This document shows positions 24,761 through 32,650 of a stretch of 64,000 nt of DNA, piece by piece. The DNA lies in assembly GCF_001536285.1 (NCBI RefSeq), contig NZ_FAOZ01000015.1, forward strand, positions 121,515 through 185,514, in the 5' to 3' direction. The stretch is from Parafrankia irregularis. GTDB taxonomy: Bacteria; Actinomycetota; Actinomycetes; Frankiales; Frankiaceae. The notes under the pieces were generated by a model that had not been told where the DNA came from, did no database searches, and was given only the letters and a program-made list of their open reading frames with translations. Within the stretch, counting starts at the first letter, position 1. Each line of letters opens with the position of its first letter. The translations under genes and the position numbers were made by a program.

Positions 24761-26326
24761 ATGCCCGGTCTCCGCGGGCGCTTCGCAGGGCTGTGGAACG
24801 TGCGCGCTGCCCGGGGGCATGTTCCGTTTCTCGTCTTACTGGTGGCCGCAACGGCAGTCCGGCTCGCCGCGATGACGGGGTGTCGCCCGGCGCTCTGGTT
24901 CAACGACAGCTACGAGTACGTGGCAGGCGCACTGCGCCCGGAGCCCTATGTGGTCCGGCCGTCGGGCTACAGCTTCTTCCTCCGCGTCCTCGAGCCCTTT
25001 CACAGCTTCGAGCTGGTGGTCCTCCTCCAGCATGCCCTTGGCCTCGCCATCGGCGTCGCGGTCTATGCGCTCCTGCTCAGGCTGGGCGCGCCCGCCTGGG
25101 CCGCGGCGATCGGGGCCGCTCCCCAGCTGCTGGACGCCTATCAGATCGAGCTCGAGCATCTCGTGCTCTCGGAGACGGTCTTCACGGCGCTCCTGATGAC
25201 GGCGGTGCTCTGCCTGCTCTGGCGGCGATCGATCAGCGTGCCGGCCGCGGCGGTGGCGGGGATCGCGCTGGCCCTGGCAGCGGTGACTCGGTCGGTGGGC
25301 CTTCCGCTCGCCCTGGCCGCCACAATCTGGCTGCTCGCCCGACGACCTGCCTGGAGAAGCATGGCCGCGTTCGGGCTGACGCTCGCCGTGCCGGTGCTCG
25401 CCTACTGCTCCTGGCATCGGGCCGAGCACGGGGGTTTCGCGACCTCGGGTAGCACCGGTGTTTTCCTCTACAGCCGGACCGCCACCTTTGCCGACTGTGC
25501 CGTGATGAAGCCTCCCGCCGAGCTCCGGCCGTTATGCCCCACCGAGCCGACCGACCAGCGAAATCCCCCGTCGGACTACATCTGGCATGGCGACAGCCCG
25601 CTGGCCGGCGTCCCCGGCCCCATCTTCGACCCGGCGAAGGAGGAACTCGCCAGGGATTTCGCCGTCCACGCCGTTCTCGCCCAGCCGCTGGACTACCTGG
25701 ATGTGGTCGGGCGGGATTTCATGCGGACGTTCGAGTCCCGGCTTGAGGACTACCCCAGCCGTTCGGTCGCCGAGCGGTACCTTTTCGGCTCCCCGACCCC
25801 GTCGATGACGCGCAAGGACCGCGAGGCGGCGGACCTGCGAGCCTATGAGCACGGCGAGTTCGCGACGACCGCGCACGAGCCGATGGCAGGCTGGCTGGTG
25901 ACCTACCAGCGTCATGCGGCGCTGCCCGCGCCCGCCCTGGGCCTGCTGCTCGCCCTCGGCCTGGTCGGGACGGCCTGCGCGTTTCTCCGGGTCCGGTCGC
26001 TTGCCGCCCCGCTCCTGCTCCTCAGCGGCCTGGCCACCCTGACTCTGCTGTTACCGCCCGCCACCGCCGGTTTCGACTATCGCTACGTCCCACCCGCGTT
26101 TCCGTTTCTCGGAGCGGCGGCGGTCGCCGCCGGCCTCTGCCTGGTCCGACTGGTCGGGCTGGTCGGGCGCGGGGGCAGCGTCGTCGGAGACACCACGGCG
26201 CAGCCGGACGAACCCGCGCGGCCCGAGCGGCCCACGCCGGGGGAAGAGCCCACGCGGCCGGACGAACCGGTCGACGGCGGCGCGCGGACCGGTCCGATCC
26301 CCGGCACCGGCATACCTGTCTCCTGA
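24761..26326 (+). CDS. polytopic membrane protein, glycosyltransferase 39/ArnT-like
   Basis: A protein of about 521 residues with roughly ten membrane helices. The first extracytoplasmic loop carries an acidic motif (FNDSYEYVAGA) in the position of the conserved Asp of GT-C enzymes such as protein mannosyltransferases and ArnT, and long loops (CAVMKPPAELRPLCP; FMRTFESRLEDYPS) face outside. The C-terminal 60 residues are Pro/Glu/Arg-rich and cytoplasmic. A lipid-linked sugar transferase is the likeliest role; donor and acceptor are unknown. The ATG at 24761 (MPGLRGRF) is preferred over one 19 codons upstream that lies within tandem repeats. Confidence 0.65.
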   Translation: MPGLRGRFAGLWNVRAARGHVPFLVLLVAATAVRLAAMTGCRPALWFNDSYEYVAGALRPEPYVVRPSGYSFFLRVLEPFHSFELVVLLQHALGLAIGVAVYALLLRLGAPAWAAAIGAAPQLLDAYQIELEHLVLSETVFTALLMTAVLCLLWRRSISVPAAAVAGIALALAAVTRSVGLPLALAATIWLLARRPAWRSMAAFGLTLAVPVLAYCSWHRAEHGGFATSGSTGVFLYSRTATFADCAVMKPPAELRPLCPTEPTDQRNPPSDYIWHGDSPLAGVPGPIFDPAKEELARDFAVHAVLAQPLDYLDVVGRDFMRTFESRLEDYPSRSVAERYLFGSPTPSMTRKDREAADLRAYEHGEFATTAHEPMAGWLVTYQRHAALPAPALGLLLALGLVGTACAFLRVRSLAAPLLLLSGLATLTLLLPPATAGFDYRYVPPAFPFLGAAAVAAGLCLVRLVGLVGRGGSVVGDTTAQPDEPARPERPTPGEEPTRPDEPVDGGARTGPIPGTGIPVS

Positions 26327-26406
26327 CCGGCTCCTGTCCGGGGCATCGCGGGGTACAGCGGGGGTATAACTGAAATCGACGTCAACATCGCATCCTGGAG
26401 TCGTCT

Positions 26407-27213
26407 GTGGCTGAGCGCGTTGTGGTCGAGATCCGGGACGGTGTCGCCGACGTCCGCCTGAACCGCCCGGAGAAGCTCAACGCGCTCGACGGGCCCATGT
26501 ATCGGGCCCTTGTCGACACGTGCGAGGAGATCCGGAAGCAGCCGGCCGTACGCGTCGTCGTGCTGTCGGGCGAAGGCCGAGGTTTCTGTGCGGGCCTCGA
26601 CTTCGCGGCGTTCCAGACCATGGCGGGAGACCGTGCGGCCAGCTCGGCGATGGCCGAGAACGTCGCCTCGAAAGAAGGCGCGAACATCGGCCAGCGGGCC
26701 GTCGCGGGCTGGTCCGAGCTGGCCGTTCCGGTCATCGCGGCGATCCACGGGCCCTGCCTCGGCGGCGGCCTGCAGCTCGCGCTCGGCGCCGACATCCGCC
26801 TCGTCGCGCCCGACGCCTCGCTGTCGGCCATGGAGGTCCGCTGGGGGCTCGTGCCGGACATGGGAGGAAGTCTCGCTCTCGCCCGCCTGGTCCGTCCCGA
26901 CGTCGCCAAGGAGCTCGTCTGGACCGGGCGCACGGTGTCCGGAGCGGAGGCCGTCCACCTCGGGCTGGCGACGAGGCAGGAGGCCGACCCACTCGCCGCG
27001 TCCCTCGAACTGGCCGCGCGGATCGCGGCCCGCAGCCCCGACGCCGTGCGCGCGGGCAAGCGGCTCCTGACCGACGCCGTCGGCCGCACGCCGGACGAGC
27101 AGATGGCCCTCGAACGTCAGGAGAGCAGCGCGCTGGTCGGCACCGCCAACCAGATCGAGGCGGTGACAGCCTCCTTCGAGAAGCGCCCCCCGCTCTTCCG
27201 GGACCCCGCCTAG
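26407..27213 (+). CDS. enoyl-CoA hydratase/isomerase family protein
   Basis: A 268-residue crotonase. VRLNRPEKLNALDGPMY, the oxyanion-hole segments GEGRGFCAGLDF and AIHGPCLGGGLQLALGADIRL, and MEVRWGLVPDMGG are typical. The second catalytic position reads Asp in VPDMGG, as in several EchA-type paralogues whose exact reaction differs from classical hydratases. The GTG start at 26407 has GGAG 7 bases upstream. It stands alone between a membrane protein and a glycosidase, so pathway context is lacking; fatty-acid or aromatic acyl-CoA turnover is plausible. Confidence 0.88.
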   Translation: MAERVVVEIRDGVADVRLNRPEKLNALDGPMYRALVDTCEEIRKQPAVRVVVLSGEGRGFCAGLDFAAFQTMAGDRAASSAMAENVASKEGANIGQRAVAGWSELAVPVIAAIHGPCLGGGLQLALGADIRLVAPDASLSAMEVRWGLVPDMGGSLALARLVRPDVAKELVWTGRTVSGAEAVHLGLATRQEADPLAASLELAARIAARSPDAVRAGKRLLTDAVGRTPDEQMALERQESSALVGTANQIEAVTASFEKRPPLFRDPA

Positions 27214-27360
27214 AAACCGGCGCCACGGCGACATTCCGGACCGCTGGTAACGACCACCGGCCGACGAAGCGGGATTTCCTCCTCGACCGCTTACAGTCCC
27301 ATCAGTCGCCGTAGGTCACGGGCCTGCGACTCCGTCGCCGAGACATCCTCGAGAGGTCAG

Positions 27361-29583
27361 ATGATGCCGTCGATCGATCCCGCCGGCCTGCCCCTGGAAC
27401 AGAAGGTGTCGCTGCTGTCGGGCCGTGACTTCTGGACGACCAAACCAGTCGAGGCGGCCGGGATTGCGCCGATCGTGCTCACCGACGGCCCGCACGGCAT
27501 CCGGCTCCAACGCGACGGCACCGATCATCTGGACTTCTACGACAGCCTGCCCGCCACCTGCCTGCCGCCGGCGGTCGCCGTGGGGTCGAGCTGGGACGTC
27601 GAGGTGGCGCGGCGGCTCGGCGCGGCGGTCGGCCGCGAGGCCCGCGCTCTCGGTGTCACGGTCGTCCTCGGGCCCGGCGTCAACATCAAACGCTCGCCGC
27701 TGTGCGGGCGGAACTTCGAGTACTACTCGGAGGACCCGCTGCTGGCCGGCATGCTCGGCGCCGCGCATGTCCGCGGGCTGCAGGCTCAGGGGGTGGGCGC
27801 GTCGGTGAAGCACTTCGCGGCCAACAACCAGGAGACCGACCGGATGCGGATCAGCGCGGACGTCGACGAGCGGACCCTGCGGGAGATCTACCTCGCCGCC
27901 TTCGAACGGATTGTCACCGAGGCGCGGCCGGCGACCGTGATGACGTCCTACAACCGGATCAACGGGACGCCCGCGTCCCAGCACCGCTGGCTGCTCACCG
28001 ACGTCCTGCGCGGCGAATGGGGCTTCGCGGGGGTCGTCGTGTCCGACTGGGGCGGCGTCAACGACCGCGTCGCCGCCCTGGCGGCGGGGCTGGACCTGCA
28101 GATGCCCGGCACGGGCGGCGCCAGCGACGCGGAGATCGTGCGCGCGGTCCGCGCCGGCGCCCTCGACGAGGCCCACGTGGACGCCAGCGCACGCCGCGTA
28201 GCCGCCCTCTCCGGCCTGGTGACCGAGGCGGGCGGCGAGCTTCCTGTCGACGAGCACCATGCCCTGGCCCGGGAGCTGGCCGCTGACTGCGTCGTCCTGC
28301 TCAGGAACGCCGACGGTGTTCTTCCCCTCGCCCGGCCGTCACGCATCGCGGTCATCGGCGACCTTGCCACCAGCCCCCGGTTCCAGGGCGGCGGCAGCTC
28401 CCGCATCAACCCCACCAGGGTCGACGTCCCGCTGGACGCCATCCGCGCGCTGGGTGAATCCGTGACCTACGCGCAGGGTTACAGGACGGACGGCCCCGGC
28501 GACGATCGGGAGGCCCTGCTCGCACGAGCCGTGCGGACCGCCGCGGCGGCCGACGTGGCGATCGTGTTCGCAGGGGTCGACAAGGAGACCGAGGGCGTCG
28601 ACCGCGAGCACATCGCCCTGCCCGCCGAGCAGGTGGCACTCATCCGCGCGGTCGCCGCGGCGGCACCGCGCACCGTCGTCGTGCTGGCCGGCGGCGGCGT
28701 CATGTCGCTGGAGGGCTGGCACGACGAGGTCGACGCGATCCTCGCCGGCTGGCTGCTCGGCCAGGCCGCCGGCGGGGCGATCGCCGATGTCCTGTTCGGC
28801 GTGGTCAATCCGTCCGGGCATCTCGCGGAGACCATCCCGCTGCGTCTCGCGGACACTCCCAGCTATCTCAACTTCCCGGGCGAGGCGGGTCATGTCCGCT
28901 ACGGCGAAGGCGTGATGGTCGGCTACCGCTACTACCAGACCGTCGAGCGCACCGTCCGCTATCCGTTCGGGCACGGGCTGAGCTACACCACCTTCACCAC
29001 CGATGCTCTCGAGGTCAGCCTGACCGGAGACGACACCGCCACCGCCCACGTGACCGTGACGAACACCGGTGGACGGACCGGCAGACACGTCATCCAGGTC
29101 TACGTCGCCACCGCCGCGGGGCCCGTCCGCCGCCCCGCCCGGGAGCTTCGCACCTTCACGAAGATCACCCTGCGGCCGGGTGAGACCCGCACCGTCGACC
29201 TCGATCTGGATCGGCGTGCCTTCGCCTACTACGACATCGAGCTGCACCGGTGGGTGGTCGCCCCGGGCGACTACACGATCCAGGTCGGCGAGAACTCCGC
29301 GCACATCGTCGCCGAACAGTCGGTCGCCCTGACCGGCGACTCCGGTCACCGGCCGCTGAGCCTCGACTCCCCGTTCGGCGACTGGCTGCACCACCCGGTC
29401 GTCGGCCCACAGCTGCGGCGCTCCCTCGGTGGGGGAATGACCGAACAGTCGCGGAAAGCCCTCGAACAGAACCCGGACCTGCTCGAATCGATCTCCTCGA
29501 TGCCGATCCGCCAGGTCCTGAGCATGGCCGGCACGAGATTCCGGGACGAGGAGCTCGCCCGGCTGATGGAGCTGAGCCGGTAG
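27361..29583 (+). CDS. glycoside hydrolase family 3 beta-glucosidase-type enzyme
   Basis: A 740-residue GH3 enzyme without signal peptide, so probably cytoplasmic. The N-terminal barrel shows LTDGPHGIR, GPGVNIKRSPLCGRNFEYYSEDP, the KHF motif (SVKHFAANNQETDR) and the nucleophile Asp in VVVSDWGG near residue 229. The second domain carries the acid/base region (VDKETEGVDREHIALP). A fibronectin III-like domain occupies about 560-640 and is followed by 90 residues with helical character. No PA14 insert is present. It hydrolyses beta-linked glucosides or xylosides with broad specificity in this family. Confidence 0.92.
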   Translation: MMPSIDPAGLPLEQKVSLLSGRDFWTTKPVEAAGIAPIVLTDGPHGIRLQRDGTDHLDFYDSLPATCLPPAVAVGSSWDVEVARRLGAAVGREARALGVTVVLGPGVNIKRSPLCGRNFEYYSEDPLLAGMLGAAHVRGLQAQGVGASVKHFAANNQETDRMRISADVDERTLREIYLAAFERIVTEARPATVMTSYNRINGTPASQHRWLLTDVLRGEWGFAGVVVSDWGGVNDRVAALAAGLDLQMPGTGGASDAEIVRAVRAGALDEAHVDASARRVAALSGLVTEAGGELPVDEHHALARELAADCVVLLRNADGVLPLARPSRIAVIGDLATSPRFQGGGSSRINPTRVDVPLDAIRALGESVTYAQGYRTDGPGDDREALLARAVRTAAAADVAIVFAGVDKETEGVDREHIALPAEQVALIRAVAAAAPRTVVVLAGGGVMSLEGWHDEVDAILAGWLLGQAAGGAIADVLFGVVNPSGHLAETIPLRLADTPSYLNFPGEAGHVRYGEGVMVGYRYYQTVERTVRYPFGHGLSYTTFTTDALEVSLTGDDTATAHVTVTNTGGRTGRHVIQVYVATAAGPVRRPARELRTFTKITLRPGETRTVDLDLDRRAFAYYDIELHRWVVAPGDYTIQVGENSAHIVAEQSVALTGDSGHRPLSLDSPFGDWLHHPVVGPQLRRSLGGGMTEQSRKALEQNPDLLESISSMPIRQVLSMAGTRFRDEELARLMELSR

Positions 29584-29621
29584 CGGCTCGGACGGAGCGG
29601 GCAACGACGCCCCGATGGCGG

Positions 29622-29902
29622 TCAGGCTCGGCGCAGGGCGGCGGCGAAGCGCAGTGCGGCCTCGACGAGTTCACCGCCGGGCGCGTCGCCGAGCAGGTCT
29701 GCGGTCAACGCGACGTCCTTGAGCAGCGTCACGTAGTTCCCCGACTCGGCCATGGCCCGCATCGAACCGGCCCGAAGCCGGACCGACGATGGGTCCTGGC
29801 CGGGCCGACGCGGTCCATGCACCGGATCGCCGCGTCGACGATCATCCTGCGGGCCTCGTCGTCGTCAGCGGGCGGCGCGCCACCCCAACCACGCCTGCTC
29901 AT
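29622..29902 (-). pseudogene. decayed TetR family regulator with internal deletion
   Basis: The minus strand at 29902 opens with MSRRGWGGAPPADDDEARRM followed by IVDAAIRCMDRVGPAR, the first helix of a TetR DNA-binding domain. The HTH that should follow is missing and the frame soon stops. In another frame, downstream sequence resumes as MRAMAESGNYVTLLKDVALT and ADLLGDAPGGELVEAALRF, ending at 29622, like the C-terminal helices of a TetR ligand domain. The simplest reading is an internal deletion with frameshift that removed about two thirds of the gene. It lies between a GH3 gene and a divergent hydrolase gene that still carries an operator-like palindrome. Confidence 0.6.
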
Positions 29903-29988
29903 CCCCGGCCCTCGATGGCCGACCCCTCGGCGCCGCTGCTTCCCTTGACCTGACCTGAGATGTCGAGCATCCTAACGACCTGTGCGAG

Positions 29989-30015
29989 TCATACAACATC
30001 ATAAATCTTGTATGA
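29989..30015. promoter_or_regulatory. operator-like inverted repeat upstream of the hydrolase gene
   Basis: Perfect 8-bp arms TCATACAA (29989-29996) and TTGTATGA (30008-30015) around an 11-base AT-rich spacer, 24 bases before the ATG at 30039. The position suits a repressor site over the promoter. The adjacent TetR gene is a remnant, so the cognate regulator may be lost. Confidence 0.55.
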
Positions 30016-30038
30016 AATCGTGCGATCTTGGGGGCCTC

Positions 30039-30953
30039 ATGACGACCCTGCAGGTCCGGCGTGTCTCCTTCGATTTCGACGGCGACGTACCCTTCCTGTG
30101 GAACCCGCTGGACCCGGACTTCTCGCTGCAGATGAACGCCACCGGCGTCATCGCGATCGCGTTCGAGAAGTACATCGTGGCCGCGATGAAAGAGGCGATT
30201 CCCCAGATCACCGATCCCGAGGTCGCCGCCGAGGCAGACGCGTTCCTCCGTCAGGAGGCACAGCACGCCCGTGCCCACCGCCAGCACATGAGGGCACTGA
30301 TCCGGGCCCATCCTGGTCTCCAGAACACCCTCGATGCGGCGTCAGCCCTGTACGACGGGCTACTGGAATCCAGGCCGTTGAAATTTCACCTGGCCTACAT
30401 CGCGGACCTCGAATCCGCGTTCACGCCGACTTTCAAGCTCTTCCTCGACAACGAGGACAGGTTGTTCCGGCCCGGCGACGAGCGTGTCGCGTCGCTCTTC
30501 CTCTGGCATTTCACCGAGGAGGTCGAACATCGCAGCTCCGGCCTGCGTGTCTACCGTACGTTCGGCAGCGAGTCCTACCGCCTCCGCGCGCTTCCCTCGG
30601 TGCTGCGCCATCTCAACCAGCTGATAACGACCGTGGCGAACGGCTTCAACGAGCATGTCCCGTTCGACGCCCGGAAGGTCGACGCTCGTACTTTGATCCC
30701 GGTCGAAGGCCTGCGGCAGGCGGTTCGCCGGCCCTTCCAGCGCGGGCACGCTCCACAGCGACGCACCGGTGGCCTCGACTGCGTACCCAGGCAGGAGCTC
30801 CGAGCCGCCGCTTTCCGTGTTCTGCGGGCCCAACTGCCTGGCCACGATCCCGAGCACCAGCCGCTTCCGGCCTTCGTGGACACCTGGCTGAGCCGTTACG
30901 ACGCCGGAGCGCCCGTCGCCGCCTGGTATTCGTCGTCTGCACCGAGCAGCTGA
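30039..30953 (+). CDS. predicted metal-dependent hydrolase (COG3687 type), ferritin-like helical bundle
   Basis: A 304-residue protein with the metal-ligand pattern of this family: EKYIVAAMKEAIPQI, EAQHARAHRQHM (Glu-x-x-His) and FTEEVEHR (Glu-x-x-His), spaced as in di-iron four-helix bundles. Biochemical function is not established. The ATG at 30039 was preferred because codons upstream would run through the inverted repeat at 29989-30015. The following gene, 145 bases on, encodes a membrane protein on the same strand that may be its partner. Confidence 0.75.
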   Translation: MTTLQVRRVSFDFDGDVPFLWNPLDPDFSLQMNATGVIAIAFEKYIVAAMKEAIPQITDPEVAAEADAFLRQEAQHARAHRQHMRALIRAHPGLQNTLDAASALYDGLLESRPLKFHLAYIADLESAFTPTFKLFLDNEDRLFRPGDERVASLFLWHFTEEVEHRSSGLRVYRTFGSESYRLRALPSVLRHLNQLITTVANGFNEHVPFDARKVDARTLIPVEGLRQAVRRPFQRGHAPQRRTGGLDCVPRQELRAAAFRVLRAQLPGHDPEHQPLPAFVDTWLSRYDAGAPVAAWYSSSAPSS

Positions 30954-31098
30954 CGACCTTTTCACCTCGAGGCCCGGTGGCCCGGGATCCGCGCCCCCAC
31001 GCCGGTGCCGCGCTCCGGACGAGCGCGGCGATCACAGACGGCCGGGGGCGCCGTGCCACGCCGTTTCGTCAACGAACTCTGCCCTGTGAGGTTGCCGA

Positions 31099-32289
31099 AT
31101 GACATACACCTACAGTGAGGCGTTCCGTCGCCTCGCGCAGGAGCTCGGGTTTGCCGACGACCCGATCAAAGGTCTGGTGCACCTGCGCCACCCGGGTGAG
31201 CTGGCCAACTGGACCCTGCCTGTCGTCGAAGGCGTGATGATCGGCGGTGCGGGACTCGGCCTGCTCCGGGCCCTGGAACGGTGGCGCCGCGACGCCGACC
31301 CGAATCTGCTCGCGGTCTGGGCCGGCTCGGTCGCCTACCTGATGGCCATCGAACCACCGCTGTATTTTCCCGACGCGTTCCACATGCCCGAGTACCTGCG
31401 GGATGTTTTCGCCCACAACGTCTTCTCCGTTCAGTTCCTGCACGAACATCTTCCGCTCTACATCATCGCTCTGTACCCGGCGGTGGCATCGCTGGCCTAC
31501 GAGATCGTCGATTCGTTCGGCGTTTTCTCGGACAACGTCCTGCTCGGTGCGGTGTGCGTCGGTTTCGTCCACCAGATTTTCTATGAGATCTTCGACCACA
31601 TCGGCCCGCAGCTGAAGTGGTGGATCTGGAACACGGACGCGCCGACGAACAGCCCGTCGCTCGGCTCGGTACCCATGACCAGCGTCTTCCAGTTCGCCAC
31701 GCTCGGGCCGGCTGCACTCGTCCTGCTCGCGCACCTCATCGTCGGCCGCAAGGTCGACCGCGGTGAGACGATCAGCGGCCGAAGCCTCGCCGGCCGGTCG
31801 CTGGCCATCGGGGCGTTGGTGCCGGCAGCGGTGGCGCTGGTCAGCACGCCCATCGGCAAGCTCGGTGAGCGGTTCTCGCCGCGCGCCGCACTGGGCGGGT
31901 CCTCCGCCCTGCCCTGGGTGGTCGCCGTGCCCACCCTTGCCGCGGCCTGGCGACGGTCCCGCGCCACGACGGTCAGCGCTGACGCCGCGACAACCGGGGC
32001 CGAAGGCTCCTCGTGGTTCGGAGTCACCTACGGCAGTGCCTATCTCGCCGCCTTCGGTGTGTTGTGGGGAAAGGCCCTGCCTGCGTTCCGCGCGGCCAAG
32101 GGCGGTGTGACCAGCGAGGGAACGCGCATCGGCAACCTGCCCTACACAATCGCCTGCGGCGCCGCGGCAGCAGCAGCCCTCGCCGGTGTCGCGACAGCGG
32201 GCCGCCAGCCCGCCAGAGCCCGCCGCGGCCTGCTGAGAGCAGGACTCCGCGCGGCCCGCACCGGTTCGTGGGGTGCTGTCCGCCGGTAG
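31099..32289 (+). CDS. polytopic membrane protein of unknown function
   Basis: A 396-residue protein with about eight membrane helices. Distinctive features are a His/Glu/aromatic-rich region (IEPPLYFPDAFHMPEYLRD, FAHNVFSVQFLHEHLPLYII), FVHQIFYEIFDHIGPQLKWW and a variable middle loop. Repeated histidines and acidic residues near membrane boundaries suggest metal or cofactor binding, but no named family is recognised. It has a GAGG site 8 bases before the ATG and follows the ferritin-like hydrolase gene in the same direction, so the two may form one transcription unit. The C-terminus is Arg-rich. Confidence 0.6.
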   Translation: MTYTYSEAFRRLAQELGFADDPIKGLVHLRHPGELANWTLPVVEGVMIGGAGLGLLRALERWRRDADPNLLAVWAGSVAYLMAIEPPLYFPDAFHMPEYLRDVFAHNVFSVQFLHEHLPLYIIALYPAVASLAYEIVDSFGVFSDNVLLGAVCVGFVHQIFYEIFDHIGPQLKWWIWNTDAPTNSPSLGSVPMTSVFQFATLGPAALVLLAHLIVGRKVDRGETISGRSLAGRSLAIGALVPAAVALVSTPIGKLGERFSPRAALGGSSALPWVVAVPTLAAAWRRSRATTVSADAATTGAEGSSWFGVTYGSAYLAAFGVLWGKALPAFRAAKGGVTSEGTRIGNLPYTIACGAAAAAALAGVATAGRQPARARRGLLRAGLRAARTGSWGAVRR

Positions 32290-32650
32290 GTGCGGTTATG
32301 GCTGGTAGCGGTAGCCCATCCCCGGTTCGGTGGTGAAGTGGCGGGGAGGGGTGGGGTCAGGTTCGCGCGGCCAACCTGACGAAGCTCGTGGACCGCACCG
32401 TCATCATGGGCGCGCACATCGAGATCTGACGACGAACGCCGTCGCACGCGACGGTCTGGCTCCTCCGCGGCGCTGACGATGGCGGGATGTCGGCCCAGCC
32501 GTGCGCAGCCCTGGCTCCGAGCGGGTCCAGCGATGCCCAGCGGTCCCGTCCGGGCCAGGACCATCCGCCCATAGGTGGCGGGAGGTAGCTCACTCGGAGC
32601 GACGTTCGTCCGGCGACATGCTGATGGTCATCCCGATCGAGGAGGACCTG
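32290..32650. other. intergenic region with a possible gene remnant
   Basis: Apart from the short coding-like piece at 32337-32429 and the ribosome-binding site of the next gene, nothing recognisable was seen. Confidence 0.4.
32337..32429 (+). pseudogene. possible 3' remnant of a lost gene
   Basis: Between two in-frame stops lies a 30-codon stretch with nearly all third positions G or C, reading GQVRAANLTKLVDRTVIMGA and ending HIEI. It lacks a start codon and looks like the C-terminus of a deleted gene. The parent family is not recognised. Confidence 0.25.
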
